64,000 nucleotides of DNA. It comes from Nitrosomonadaceae bacterium. Its GTDB lineage: Bacteria > Pseudomonadota > Gammaproteobacteria > Burkholderiales > Nitrosomonadaceae. The notes beneath the pieces are model-generated. The model was not told the DNA's origin and did no database searches. It saw only the letters and a list, made by a program, of their open reading frames with translations. Shown in pieces: positions 1 through 11,099 of this stretch. A program made the translations under genes and the position numbers. The stretch is from positions 1 to 64,000 of the forward strand of contig JAAZZR010000002.1 in the NCBI GenBank assembly GCA_014237605.1, written 5' to 3'. Within the stretch, counting starts at the first letter, position 1; each line of letters begins with the position of its first letter.

Positions 1-2557
1 TTACTGCTGTATGTACACGAGAAGTAGTTGCTCCACCAATTAATAAAGGAATCGTGAAGTTCCCTCGTTGCATCTCTTTAGCTACATGTGACATTTCTTC
101 CAGCGAAGGGGTAATCAACCCTGACAGGCCTATCATGTCAGCTTTTTCATGTCGCGCAGTTTCCAGTATCTGTGTACAAGGAACCATCACCCCCATGTTT
201 ACCACTTCGTAGTTATTACATTGGAGCACCACTGTAACAATATTCTTACCTATATCATGTACGTCACCTTTAACTGTAGCAATAACGATTTTTCCCTTCG
301 TTTCTGAGTCTCCAGATACTCTCTTCTCTTCCTCAATAAAAGGTAAAAGATGTGCTACGGCTTGTTTCATTACGCGCGCTGATTTTACTACTTGTGGTAG
401 AAACATTTTCCCGGATCCAAACAAATCACCAACCACATTCATTCCGTTCATTAGCGGTCCTTCAATAACCTGAATGGGTCGTCCACCTTGTTCTTTTATT
501 TCAATCCTTGCTTCTTCAGTATCTTCTACAATATAGGTGTTAATCCCTCTTACTAGGGCATGTGTAAGCCGTTGCTGAACTGACTCATCACGCCAACTTA
601 GGTCCTCAATATTTTCCTTTCTTTGTCCCTTAAAATTCTCAGCAAAATCAACCAACCTCTCGGTTGCATCAGGGCGTCTGTTAAGCAACACATCTTCAAT
701 ATGTTCTAGTAAATCACTTGGTATGTCGGAATAAACGCCTAACTGTCCTGCATTAACTATTCCCATAGTCATTCCTGAGTGGACAGCATGATATAAAAAA
801 GCCGTATGAATTGCCTCACGTATTGCTTCTTGGCCGCGGAATGAGAATGAAACATTGGAAACTCCGCCACTTATTTTGGCATAAGGTAAGGTTTGTTTAA
901 TGATTCGTGTAGCCTCGATAAAATCAATGCCATAGTTATTGTGTTCCTCAATGCCTGTAGCCACCGCAAAAATGTTCGGATCAAAAATAATATCTTCCGG
1001 AGGAAAATTTATCTGATCAACTAATATTTTATAGCATCGAGTACATATTTCTATTTTTCGTTCTTGTGAGTCTGCTTGGCCTGATTCGTCAAAGGCCATT
1101 ACAATCACAGCCGCACCATAGCGACGGGCAAGTTTAGCGTGTTTAATAAACTCTTCTTCACCTTCCTTCATGCTAATAGAATTGATTACAGCTTTTCCTT
1201 GTATCCTCTTTAACCCAGCCTCAATAACAGACCATTTGCTTGAATCAATCATTATTGGTACCCGACTGATATCTGGTTCAGCTGCGATCAGGTTAAGGAA
1301 TGTCACCATGGCTTTTTCTGAGTCAAGCATGGCCTCATCCATATTAATATCAATAATTTGCGCGCCATTCTCTACCTGATTACGTGCAACATTTAACGCT
1401 TCCGTATAATCATTGTTTAATATTAAGCGAGAGAAGGCCTTTGACCCTGTGACATTCGTTCGTTCACCTACATTTACAAATAATGAATCATCATTGATGC
1501 TTAAGGGTTCCAGACCAGAAAGCCGTAGTTCCTTTGAAATGCTAGGGATGGTCCGTGGTGTAATTTCCTCTACTGCTTCAGAAATAGCTTTGATATGTGC
1601 AGGTGTAGTGCCACAGCAACCCCCGACAATATTTACGAAACCAGATTGTGCAAAGTCCTTGATTAGCTTCGCGGTGTATTCTGGTGATTCATCATAACCT
1701 GTTTCTGCAAGTGGGTTTGGTAAGCCAGCATTAGGATGTGAGCTTATATACACTCCGGCAACTTTAGAAAGCTCCTCTATGTATGGTCTCATTAATTCGG
1801 CCCCAAGCGCACAATTAAGCCCAACTGATAAGGGATGGGCGTGGCTTACTGAATTCCAGAATGCCTCTGGTGTTTGCCCTGACAGCGTTCGACCAGAAGC
1901 ATCCGTTATTGTTGCTGAAATCATGATAGGAATATGAATGTTATTAGTCTCAAAATACTGGTCTATCGCGTATAGAGCAGCTTTCGCATTGAGCGTATCA
2001 AAAATAGTCTCTACTAATAAAATATTTACACCGCCATCTACTAGGCCCCGAATAGATTCCAAATAATCAGTTACTAATTTATCAAAAGTAATGTTGCGAA
2101 ATCCAGGGTCATTTACATCTGGTGAAATAGAACTAGTCTTAGTTGTTGGGCCTAATACACCAGCAACAAAGCGAGGCTTATTCGGGATTTTTTCTTCTAT
2201 CGTTCGTGCTGCTTCATTTGCCAGTTTTGCACTTGAGAAATTTAGCTCATACACTAGATTCTGCATATGATAATCCGCCATTGAAGCAGAATTAGAATTG
2301 AAAGAATTAGTTTCAATAATGTCAGCCCCGGCTTCTAAAAAGCCGGTATGAATTGCATGGATAATCTGGGGCTGAGTAAGTGTTAAGAGGTCATTATTTC
2401 CCTTGAGATCATGAGGGTAATCTTTAAAACGTGTGCCACGATAATCTTCCTCATTTAGATTGTAACTTTGGATCATGGTGCCCATGGCACCGTCAAGTAA
2501 TAGAATCTTCTGAGTAAGTAAGTGATGTAATAGTTTGGCACACTCTTGATTGTTCAT
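1..2557 (-). CDS. metH: Cobalamin-dependent methionine synthase, 3' end beyond the left edge
   Basis: Reverse complement from ATG at 2557 reads [44 protein letters not shown]; the same frame at the left edge reads [25 protein letters not shown]. Missing from the ORF track because it is truncated. Confidence 0.95.
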   Translation of the reverse strand, partial: MNNQECAKLLHHLLTQKILLLDGAMGTMIQSYNLNEEDYRGTRFKDYPHDLKGNNDLLTLTQPQIIHAIHTGFLEAGADIIETNSFNSNSASMADYHMQNLVYELNFSSAKLANEAARTIEEKIPNKPRFVAGVLGPTTKTSSISPDVNDPGFRNITFDKLVTDYLESIRGLVDGGVNILLVETIFDTLNAKAALYAIDQYFETNNIHIPIMISATITDASGRTLSGQTPEAFWNSVSHAHPLSVGLNCALGAELMRPYIEELSKVAGVYISSHPNAGLPNPLAETGYDESPEYTAKLIKDFAQSGFVNIVGGCCGTTPAHIKAISEAVEEITPRTIPSISKELRLSGLEPLSINDDSLFVNVGERTNVTGSKAFSRLILNNDYTEALNVARNQVENGAQIIDINMDEAMLDSEKAMVTFLNLIAAEPDISRVPIMIDSSKWSVIEAGLKRIQGKAVINSISMKEGEEEFIKHAKLARRYGAAVIVMAFDESGQADSQERKIEICTRCYKILVDQINFPPEDIIFDPNIFAVATGIEEHNNYGIDFIEATRIIKQTLPYAKISGGVSNVSFSFRGQEAIREAIHTAFLYHAVHSGMTMGIVNAGQLGVYSDIPSDLLEHIEDVLLNRRPDATERLVDFAENFKGQRKENIEDLSWRDESVQQRLTHALVRGINTYIVEDTEEARIEIKEQGGRPIQVIEGPLMNGMNVVGDLFGSGKMFLPQVVKSARVMKQAVAHLLPFIEEEKRVSGDSETKGKIVIATVKGDVHDIGKNIVTVVLQCNNYEVVNMGVMVPCTQILETARHEKADMIGLSGLITPSLEEMSHVAKEMQRGNFTIPLLIGGATTSRVHTAV

Positions 2558-2875
2558 GTTTGAGCTATAGCTTGGGCTGCATTTAGGAAAGAGTGATCTT
2601 ATCATGCCACAACAAATTGTCGTGGCAACTTGTTGTGGAAAGAAATATTCTTTGAGCTATATATTTACATAGAAATAATAATTTATTATTGTTATTTCTA
2701 CTATGCTTCTGAAGTTTAGTCTAAAAATCCTTGGCGGGATTTGCTTGGCTTGATTAGGTTATTTTCCTGAAGAGAGGTAGAGAAGACTTAAGCAGGCTTC
2801 ATTCTTTTGTTTCAAGAATTAATCCGACTAGGACGGAGGATACGTTAGGGGATAGACCAAGAGTGCATGTTAAAT

Positions 2876-2911
2876 TTATCAATTTCCTTTCATTTGAAAG
2901 GAAATTGATAA
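2876..2911. repeat. 36-nt near-perfect palindrome, 17-bp arms and TT loop, downstream of ubiK
   Basis: TTATCAATTTCCTTTCA-TT-TGAAAGGAAATTGATAA. Confidence 0.9.
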
Positions 2912-2933
2912 GATACTTATCCTTTTGTTGAGC

Positions 2934-3224
2934 TTAAGCTTTCTTAGGACTCTTGGTCTTGCTCACTTTCGGGCTTTTTTTTGGTTTAGTAACTAGCTTA
3001 TCTTCCAACCCAGTAACTATTGATTCCAGTTCAGTTAATTTTTCACGTGTACGGATTAACATCTCTTGCTGCACGTTAAACTCATCTCGTGTAACCAAAT
3101 CTAGCTTAGTAAATACTCCGGCTAACAAAATCCGCATATTTTGTTCTACATCCTTCACTGGACTTTGTGCTACCACCTCATTTATTTTTGTGCTAATTTC
3201 ATCCAACAGTTTTTGGTTTAACAT
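2934..3224 (-). CDS. ubiK: UbiK/YqiC-type accessory factor (BMFP family) with Lys-rich tail
   Basis: 96 aa coiled-coil protein, MLNQKLLDEISTKINEVV...TREEFNVQQEML-like motif (here TRDEFNVQQEML), C-terminal KPKKSPKVSKTKSPKKA. Confidence 0.75.
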   Translation of the reverse strand: MLNQKLLDEISTKINEVVAQSPVKDVEQNMRILLAGVFTKLDLVTRDEFNVQQEMLIRTREKLTELESIVTGLEDKLVTKPKKSPKVSKTKSPKKA

Positions 3225-3322
3225 AGTTTCTCCATTTTTTCCGTCATCAATGTGGATTGAGGGACTCTACTTGCATGATAAAATCTCATATTTTTAAGAA
3301 ATAGGCAATCAGTAGATTAATT

Positions 3323-4348
3323 ATGAACCAACTACAACGTTACCAACTTCTAGAGAATTGGGTTAAGAATCAATTCCCGACTAGATCTTTTTTACTCTCT
3401 CCAGCCTCTACTGACGCAAGTTTTCGCCGATATTTCCGAATAGAATTTAGTGATCAATCTACTCCAAAGACATTAATTGTCATGGATGCCCCTCCAGAGC
3501 ATGAGGACTGTGTTTCTTTTCTGTATGTGGCAAATATTTTTTCTACGGCCAATGTTCATGTTCCAGAAATTCTGGCAAAGGACCTGAGGCAAGGATTTTT
3601 GCTTCTTTCAGATCTAGGAAGCACTACATATCTTGAGTCGATAGGGGGTAATTCATCGATTGCTGGTAATTTATATCATGATGCGATAGATGCACTTATT
3701 AGAATTCAATCAGTAAGTTGTACGGGAGAGTTGCCAGACTATGATGAAAAACTGCTTCTTAAAGAATTAAACTTGTTCCCGGATTGGTACTTGGTAAAGC
3801 ATTTAAAGGTAGCGCTAGATACAAACCAGAAAGAAGAGCTTAGTAATTGTTTTACAAAGATTATAAATAATAATCTTGCCCAGCCAAGAGTATATGTTCA
3901 CCGTGATTTTCACTCACGAAATCTCATGGTAGCTAGCCCTAATCCAGGTATTATTGATTTCCAGGATGCTGTGTATGGCCCTATTACTTATGACTTGGTT
4001 TCTCTTTTTAAGGACGCGTATATTTACTGGGATGAAGAGAAGATACTGGATTGGGTAATACGGTATTGGGAGAAAGCCAGAAAAATAGGGCTTCCAGTTG
4101 CAGGAAATTTTTCCGATTTCTATCGTGATTTTGAGTGGATGGGGGTGCAACGGCATATTAAGGTACTTGGTATATTTGCCCGTTTATCTTGCCGCGATGG
4201 TAAAAATAATTACCTCAGAGATATGCCCGTGGTAATAAATTATCTGAAAAATACCTGTGACCGTTACCGCGAGCTGAATTTTTTGCTGGAGTTGTTGGGC
4301 GAATTAGAAAATAAAGAACAAAAGAAAGAAACTGGTGATGAATCATAA
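3323..4348 (+). CDS. amgK: N-acetylmuramate/N-acetylglucosamine kinase, aminoglycoside phosphotransferase family
   Basis: VYVHRDFHSRNLMV and GIIDFQDAVYGPITYDLVSL motifs; adjacent to murU. Confidence 0.85.
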   Translation: MNQLQRYQLLENWVKNQFPTRSFLLSPASTDASFRRYFRIEFSDQSTPKTLIVMDAPPEHEDCVSFLYVANIFSTANVHVPEILAKDLRQGFLLLSDLGSTTYLESIGGNSSIAGNLYHDAIDALIRIQSVSCTGELPDYDEKLLLKELNLFPDWYLVKHLKVALDTNQKEELSNCFTKIINNNLAQPRVYVHRDFHSRNLMVASPNPGIIDFQDAVYGPITYDLVSLFKDAYIYWDEEKILDWVIRYWEKARKIGLPVAGNFSDFYRDFEWMGVQRHIKVLGIFARLSCRDGKNNYLRDMPVVINYLKNTCDRYRELNFLLELLGELENKEQKKETGDES

Positions 4349-5066
4349 GAAAGAACGATTTAAAGCAATGATTTTAGCTGCCGGCCGTGGGGTGCGTATG
4401 CGTCCTATGACTGATAATTTACCAAAGCCGCTGCTTTGTGTGGGAAACCAAACACTGATTGAGCATCATATTGAGAATCTTGCGCGTGCAGGTTTTTTGG
4501 ATATCGTAATTAACCATGCTTACTTGGGGGGAATGATTGAGACCGCATTAGGAGATGGAAGCCGCTATGGGGTTAACATTTGTTATTCCCCTGAAACGAT
4601 AGCGCTAGAAACAGCTGGCGGCATCGTTAATGCGCTACCCTTGCTGGAGAGCAAGAATGGAGATGAGTTAGCCGAGCAGCCTTTCCTTGTAGTTAATGCG
4701 GATATATATTGCGAATTCAAGTTCGCTGAATTATTACCAATGTTAAGGCAGATGAGAATGGGTATAGATACGGCACACTTGGTAATGGTGAGTAATCAGG
4801 AGCACCATCCAGATGGAGATTTTTTTCTTGATTCCGGTAGGTTGTTGTCAGCAGGTAAAGAGAGACTTACTTTCAGCGGGATTAGTATCTATAAGCCATC
4901 TTTTTTTAATGGAGTTAAGCCTGGAATAGTATCGAAGTTGGCGCCAAAATTATGTCAGGCAATTGCAGAAGGAAGTGTTAGTGGTGAGCACTATAAAGGG
5001 GTCTGGGTAGATGTAGGCACACCAGAACGGTTACGTAGACTCGATGCTCAGCTCAGAAACAAATAA
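4335..5066 (+). CDS. murU: N-acetylmuramate-1-phosphate uridylyltransferase (start probably 4338 or 4368)
   Basis: MILAAGRGVRMRPMTDNLPKPLL nucleotidyltransferase signature. Confidence 0.85.
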   Translation: MMNHKKERFKAMILAAGRGVRMRPMTDNLPKPLLCVGNQTLIEHHIENLARAGFLDIVINHAYLGGMIETALGDGSRYGVNICYSPETIALETAGGIVNALPLLESKNGDELAEQPFLVVNADIYCEFKFAELLPMLRQMRMGIDTAHLVMVSNQEHHPDGDFFLDSGRLLSAGKERLTFSGISIYKPSFFNGVKPGIVSKLAPKLCQAIAEGSVSGEHYKGVWVDVGTPERLRRLDAQLRNK

Positions 5067-5120
5067 GGAAAGTTCCAGCTTGTTTTGCTTTATTCTATAA
5101 ATCCTGCAATAGTATTATCT

Positions 5121-6428
5121 ATGGTCCCAATTGAATCTTATATTAAACGCCGTCAACAACTAGCATCACAGATGCAGAAAGGGGTGGCGATTATCCCGAC
5201 TTCTCCAGAGAGGGTGCGAAATCGTGACTGCAATCACCCCTATCGTTTCGATAGTTATTTTTATTATCTGACGGGCTTTGATGAGCCGGATGCAGTGTTT
5301 GTCATGATACTTGGAGATGATATAAACGAAACCAAGTCAATATTATTCTGTCAAGACAAAGATATGGAACATGAGATCTGGAACGGTTTCCGATATGGTC
5401 CGGAGTCTGCAAAAGAATTTTTTAGTATTGATGAAGCATATTCCATCTCAAGTGTGGATGAGGTATTGCCTAAATTACTGGCTGGTCACTCTAGAATTTA
5501 TTATTCATTGGGGCAAGATGACGCATGGGATTTGCGTTTTACTGGCTGGCTTAACCAGGTACGCGAGAAGTCTCGAAGTGGCCTATCCACGCCGGCCGAA
5601 ATTTATGATAGCCGAATACTATTAGATGAGATGCGCTTGTTCAAAGGGACAGAAGAGCTTCAACTCATGCGTCGCGCAGCAAAAATCTCTAGTCGTGCTC
5701 ACTGTCGCGCAATGCAGGTAACTCATCCTGGGATGAAAGAATATGAGGTTGAGGCGGAATTTCTGTACGAATTTCGCAAACATGGTGCTGAAGCACCTGC
5801 CTATACCCCAATTGTTGCAGGTGGTGCAAATGCATGCGTGTTACATTATGTTAAGAATAGTATGGAATTAAAATCAGGTGATTTAGTATTAATTGATGCT
5901 GGTTGCGAGTTGAATGGGTACGCTGCAGATATTACCCGTACATTCCCTGTAAACGGTAAATTCAGTTCAGTACAAAAAGATGTATATCAATTGGTTCTAT
6001 CTGCACAGTCTGCTGCGATTAATACTGTACAACCAGGTAATTCTTGGGATATGCCACATACTGCCGCACTGGAGGTATTAGTACAGGGGTTTATTGATAT
6101 GGGACTATGCCAAGGAAGTGTGGATTCAGTTATTGAGTCAGAAGATTACCGGCGATTTTACATGCATCGAACTGGCCACTGGTTGGGGTTAGATGTACAT
6201 GATGTAGGGGAATATAAGCAAGATGAAAAATGGCGTCTATTTGATTCGGGAATGGCTTTAACCGTAGAGCCTGGCTGTTATATCCGTCCGGCAGAAAATG
6301 TACCTGAACACTTTTGGAATATTGGTGTTCGTATTGAAGATGATGTAATCGTAACGAATACTGGTTGTGAGGTGTTGACGGCGTCAGCACCAAAATCTGT
6401 TAACGAAATTGAAGAATTAATGCGATGA
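5121..6428 (+). CDS. pepP: Xaa-Pro aminopeptidase
   Basis: DAGCELNGYAADITRTFPVNGKF, HRTGHWLGLDVHDVG, VEPGCYI metallopeptidase M24 motifs. Confidence 0.92.
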   Translation: MVPIESYIKRRQQLASQMQKGVAIIPTSPERVRNRDCNHPYRFDSYFYYLTGFDEPDAVFVMILGDDINETKSILFCQDKDMEHEIWNGFRYGPESAKEFFSIDEAYSISSVDEVLPKLLAGHSRIYYSLGQDDAWDLRFTGWLNQVREKSRSGLSTPAEIYDSRILLDEMRLFKGTEELQLMRRAAKISSRAHCRAMQVTHPGMKEYEVEAEFLYEFRKHGAEAPAYTPIVAGGANACVLHYVKNSMELKSGDLVLIDAGCELNGYAADITRTFPVNGKFSSVQKDVYQLVLSAQSAAINTVQPGNSWDMPHTAALEVLVQGFIDMGLCQGSVDSVIESEDYRRFYMHRTGHWLGLDVHDVGEYKQDEKWRLFDSGMALTVEPGCYIRPAENVPEHFWNIGVRIEDDVIVTNTGCEVLTASAPKSVNEIEELMR

Positions 6429-6784
6429 ATGAAATTTGGAAAATAATAGTTCAGAAGGCTTCTGGATTTAAGGGAAAAAACACTCAGGAGGGGATGAATT
6501 CCTCGCTCATAACTAAGCGATGGATGACTTACCTAGTACTAATTCCGATATTAATTTTATTGTCAATTTTTGGTGTTTTCTTTTTTGCTGCATTTTTGGC
6601 ATTATTCGCTATAGCTGCTGCCGGTTTTGGTATTCGTTTTTGGTGGTTAAAGCGTGAATCAGCTAAATCAGTAGGATCAGAGCATCCGCTAAATACATTA
6701 GAAAAAGAGACAGTAGAAGGAGAGTATGTTGTGGTAGATGAGGATGACCGCACTGCTGAAGAAAAAGTTAGAAGAGATAGGTAG
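6425..6784 (+). CDS. Small membrane protein, function unknown
   Basis: 119 aa, one hydrophobic segment LVLIPILILLSIFGVFFFAAFLALFAIAAAGFGI; overlaps pepP stop. Confidence 0.6.
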   Translation: MNEIWKIIVQKASGFKGKNTQEGMNSSLITKRWMTYLVLIPILILLSIFGVFFFAAFLALFAIAAAGFGIRFWWLKRESAKSVGSEHPLNTLEKETVEGEYVVVDEDDRTAEEKVRRDR

Positions 6785-6817
6785 ATAATTGAATCTGACA
6801 ATAAATCTAATCTAAGT

Positions 6818-7990
6818 ATGGAAACCATGTCATCCGACCATTACGACCTTATTATTATAGGTGGCGGCCCAATAGGTATGTCCTTATCCATTGCGCTTCG
6901 GCATAGTGGGCTATCAGTCCTATTATTGGAGGCACGTAAGGAGCCTGAAAAGAATAAAGATCCTCGCCCATTAGCGTTTTCTCATGGTAGTCGGTTAATT
7001 TTACAGCGTCTGGGTGTATGGGAAGCTTTGTCAGAGGTCACTCCCATTAAAGCTATACATATTTCTAATCGTGGTGGTTTTGGCCGTACCCTACTAACTG
7101 CTAGCGAAATTGATGTGCCGGCCTTAGGTTATGTAATACTCCATCATGACATATTTCGGGTAATGCACGAGAAATTGCAAGATTGTGGAGTTGACTATCT
7201 GACGGAAGCTCAGGTAACACAATTAGAATGTAATGTAGCGGAGGGGCAGGTTAAATTTCAGCATAATGGGAAGCTTAAACAGGCAACAGCAAATTTATTG
7301 GTATTAGCAGATGGTGGTCGTCTTATTGGGCAGGTAGAGGAAATCACTCAGCATGTGCAGGACTATGAACAGTGGGCGATTGTATCTAGAATTGAAGCCT
7401 CGGAATCCCAGTGTGGAATGGCCTATGAGCGGTTCACTTCTGATGGGCCTGTTGCTATGCTCCCTTTTGGCAAGAATTTTTCTTTAGTATGGACGGTCTC
7501 TCCATCAGTGGCACAAGAAATTCTTAGTCTGGACGATGCTACATTCTTAGCTCGGCTGCATAGTCATTTTGGTGATCGAATTGGAAAATTTACTTGTACA
7601 GGCAAACGTTCTGGTTTTCCTCTGGCTCTTAAATATGCAACTCCTGTAGCAGGACGTCGAGTTGTATTGATTGGAAATGCGGCACAAACTTTACATCCTG
7701 TAGCTGGACAAGGTTTTAATTTAGGCTTGCGTGATGCTTGGGAATTATCAGGAGAGATTATTGAAACGCCTTCTGATATCGGGTCCCCTGTGATGCTTTC
7801 AAAGTATCGAGCTAAACGGAAAACTGACAGCGGAGGAGGAAGGATCTTTACAGATTCTTTGGTTAAGATCTTTTCCAATGAAAATATTTTATTACAGGGA
7901 ATGCGTGGAATTGGGTTAAGTGCACTTGATTGTTTTCCGCCAGCTAAGCGTTTTGTAGCTAAACGTATGATGTTTGGTTCAAGGGGATAA
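6818..7990 (+). CDS. ubiH: FAD-dependent ubiquinone biosynthesis hydroxylase, UbiH family
   Basis: DLIIIGGGPIGMSLSIAL and LIGNAAQTLHPVAGQGFNLGLRDAWEL motifs. Confidence 0.85.
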   Translation: METMSSDHYDLIIIGGGPIGMSLSIALRHSGLSVLLLEARKEPEKNKDPRPLAFSHGSRLILQRLGVWEALSEVTPIKAIHISNRGGFGRTLLTASEIDVPALGYVILHHDIFRVMHEKLQDCGVDYLTEAQVTQLECNVAEGQVKFQHNGKLKQATANLLVLADGGRLIGQVEEITQHVQDYEQWAIVSRIEASESQCGMAYERFTSDGPVAMLPFGKNFSLVWTVSPSVAQEILSLDDATFLARLHSHFGDRIGKFTCTGKRSGFPLALKYATPVAGRRVVLIGNAAQTLHPVAGQGFNLGLRDAWELSGEIIETPSDIGSPVMLSKYRAKRKTDSGGGRIFTDSLVKIFSNENILLQGMRGIGLSALDCFPPAKRFVAKRMMFGSRG

Positions 7991-8122
7991 TTAGTGACTA
8001 AGTATTGTTTTTAATTTTTATTAATAACTTCTTCCCATGAAATTGTCATTGGTTTAGAATTACTATCTGTACAAATTTTGGTTTTCCATATTTTTTTCAT
8101 TATTTAGTTAGTGGTTAGTGTT

Positions 8123-9136
8123 ATGCAGATCGGTCCTTATATTCTAAAAAATAATTTAGTCGTTGCGCCTATGGCAGGGGTAACTGATCGTCCTTTCCGA
8201 CAATTGTGTAAAAAAATGGGAGCAGGAATGGCAGTATCGGAAATGGTGTCTTGTAATTCATTATTGTGGGGATCTGAAAAAACTAAGCGTAGAGCTAATC
8301 ATGAAGGAGAAGTGGATCCAATTTCAGTACAGATTGCCGGAGCTGACCCGGCAATGATGGCAGAGGCTGCTTCCTATAATGTAGCGCAGGGAGCGCAAAT
8401 GATAGATATCAATATGGGTTGCCCAGCTAAAAAGATTTGCAATACGATGGCTGGCTCTGCACTATTACAGAATGAGGAGTTGGTAGGTAGGATACTTGAT
8501 TCTGTAGTGGGGGCAGTGGACGTTCCAGTTACCCTAAAGATTCGTACTGGTTGGGATAGAGATCACAAAAATGCGCTTGTTATAGCACGCCTAGCAGAGA
8601 ATGCGGGGATACAGGCACTTGCTATTCATGGAAGAACTAGAGCTTGTGCTTATAATGGAAAAGCTGAGTACGACACTATCGCTGCTGTAAAAGATCACGT
8701 GAGAATACCTATTATTGCTAATGGTGATATTAGAACACCAGAGGAAGCAAAGAGAGTGCTAGAGTATACGGCAGCAGATGCTGTAATGATTGGACGTGCT
8801 GCTCAGGGGAGACCTTGGATATTTCGGGAAATTAGTCATTATCTCTCTACAGGCAATCATCTTCCGCTGCCTGAAGTTAATGAAATTCATCATGTTCTTG
8901 TAAATCATTTGTATGATCTTTACGATTTTTACGGAGAATATTCTGGAGTCCGTATTGCACGCAAACACATCTCTTGGTATACAAAAGGTTTGATTGGTTC
9001 TGCAGTGTTTCGTCATGCTATGAATCGGTTGCAAACTACTGATCAGCAACTATCTGCTGTTAATGAATTTTTTATAAGTTTATCTGGTTATGGAGAGCGA
9101 TTGACTTATGTTGAGCGTGAGGAAGTAGCCGCATGA
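8123..9136 (+). CDS. dusB: tRNA-dihydrouridine synthase B
   Basis: VVAPMAGVTDRPFRQLCKKMGA, DINMGCPAKKIC; followed by fis. Confidence 0.93.
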   Translation: MQIGPYILKNNLVVAPMAGVTDRPFRQLCKKMGAGMAVSEMVSCNSLLWGSEKTKRRANHEGEVDPISVQIAGADPAMMAEAASYNVAQGAQMIDINMGCPAKKICNTMAGSALLQNEELVGRILDSVVGAVDVPVTLKIRTGWDRDHKNALVIARLAENAGIQALAIHGRTRACAYNGKAEYDTIAAVKDHVRIPIIANGDIRTPEEAKRVLEYTAADAVMIGRAAQGRPWIFREISHYLSTGNHLPLPEVNEIHHVLVNHLYDLYDFYGEYSGVRIARKHISWYTKGLIGSAVFRHAMNRLQTTDQQLSAVNEFFISLSGYGERLTYVEREEVAA

Positions 9137-9375
9137 CTATAATTGACGAGAATGAAATTGCACGATGTGTACGCAGGGCTGTAGAAGATTATCTTAAAGA
9201 CTTGGATGGAGAGAAGCCTCATCCACTATATGGAATGGTAATACATAGTGTTGAGAAGCCGCTAGTTGAGTTAGTAATGAAATATTCTGAAGGAAACCAG
9301 ACTCGCGCTGCAGAATTACTTGGTATTAACCGAAATACTCTTCGAAACAAAATAAGACAATATCGAATCAAATAA
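9133..9375 (+). CDS. fis: DNA-binding protein Fis
   Basis: HPLYGMVIHSVEKPLVELVMKYSEGNQTRAAELLGINRNTLRNKIRQYRI. Confidence 0.95.
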   Translation: MTIIDENEIARCVRRAVEDYLKDLDGEKPHPLYGMVIHSVEKPLVELVMKYSEGNQTRAAELLGINRNTLRNKIRQYRIK

Positions 9376-9450
9376 AGGGTGAATTGCGGTGGGGTTGGTA
9401 GTGTTGCAATTTGCGATATTAATTAACGCTCTGTATTTATGTGCCGGAAT

Positions 9451-11013
9451 ATGACGATCAAACAAGCTTTAATTAGTGTTTCAGATAAAACAGGTATTGT
9501 TGAGTTTGCACAGGCATTAAGCCAGTGTGGTGTGACCATCCTCTCTACTGGCGGTACTGCTAAATAATTGAAGAGTGCTGGTAGCGATGTAATTGAGGTA
9601 AGTGATTATACCGGTTTCCCAGAAATGCTTGATGGTCGGGTCAAGACCCTTCATCCAAAAATTCATGCTGGTATCCTAGCTCAAAGAAATTTGGCTACGC
9701 ATATGGAAATAATGGAAAGGATGTCTTTTCCAGCTATTGATCTGGTAGTGGTAAATCTTTACCCATTTAGCGAAACAATTGCTAAAGTTAGTTCCAGCTT
9801 GGAAGAGGCAATAGAAAATATTGATATTGGTGGTCCGACTATGGTCCGTGCTGCTGCAAAAAATTATAAAAGTGTGGCAGTAGTAACAGACCCGGAAGAC
9901 TATAACTCCGTACTGAATGAAATCAAATTAAATAATTGCATAGTTTCGGAGGAAAATCGTTTTCATCTTGCTTGTAAGGCGTTTTCACATACTGCTGCCT
10001 ACGATAGTGTTATCAGTAATTACCTTACAGGGATTAGTTCTGACGGACAGCATAAAAAATTTCCTGCAAATCTTAATCTTAATTTTAAGATAGCCCAGGA
10101 TTTACGTTATGGAGAGAATCCGCACCAGGAGGCGGCACTCTACAGGGATGATTCATCTGCCGCCACCGGAAGTCTTGCTAACTATAATCAGCTGCAGGGG
10201 AAGGAGCTTTCATATAATAATATTGCGGATGCAGATGCTGCGTGGGAGTGTGTAAAGACTTTCAATTCTCCTGCTTGTGTAATCATTAAGCATGCTAATC
10301 CATGTGGAGTAGCAGTAGCTGATAACCCGCTTATGGCATACACCGCAGCGTTTTCTACTGATCCAACATCTGCTTTTGGGGGAATTATTGCTTTCAACCG
10401 AGAGTTGGATGGCGTTACTGCTGAGGCCGTAATTAAGCAATTTGTTGAAGTGATAGTTATCCCAAGTATCACTGTTGAGGCTAAAAATATTCTTACTCAG
10501 AGAAAAAATGTACGGGTACTTATTCTTGATTTAATGGGAAAAGAGAATGCCCTTGACTTTAAACGTGTAGGTGGCGGTTTGCTAGTGCAAGCACCGGATA
10601 ATATGAATATTGATTCTAGTCACCTTAAAATTGTAACTAAGGCACAGCCAACACAGCAAGAAATGAATGATTTATTATTTTCGTGGCGTGTGGCTAAGTT
10701 TGTTAAATCTAATGCAATAGTATTTTGTTTAAATGGGCAGACACTTGGTATAGGTGCAGGGCAAATGAGTAGAGTAGATAGTGCACGTATTGCTTCAATT
10801 AAAGCGCAGAGCGCGGAACTCACATTAGCTAATTCAGTCGTTGCCTCAGATGCTTTTTTTCCTTTTCGTGATGGATTAGATGTGGTGGTACAGGCTGGTG
10901 CAAAAGCGATTATTCAGCCTGGTGGTAGCATACGTGATGACGAGGTTATTGCTGCTGCAGATGAACACGGTGTGACAATGGTTTTTACGAATATCAGACA
11001 TTTTCGACATTAA
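9451..11013 (+). pseudogene. purH: Bifunctional AICAR formyltransferase/IMP cyclohydrolase, interrupted by in-frame TAA at 9565-9567
   Basis: [75 protein letters not shown]; frame is continuous on both sides of one TAA. Confidence 0.85.
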
Positions 11014-11099
11014 CTCCATGTATATAATATTTTTATTTGGAAAATTTATGCTGAAACCTTTCGTAGTATAGCTGTCTCTTCTGTAAATATATCCTGCAT

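Noticed and set aside
1170-1697. Two plus-strand ORFs (69 and 94 aa)
   Set aside because: Antisense to the continuous metH reading frame on the minus strand; no recognisable protein.
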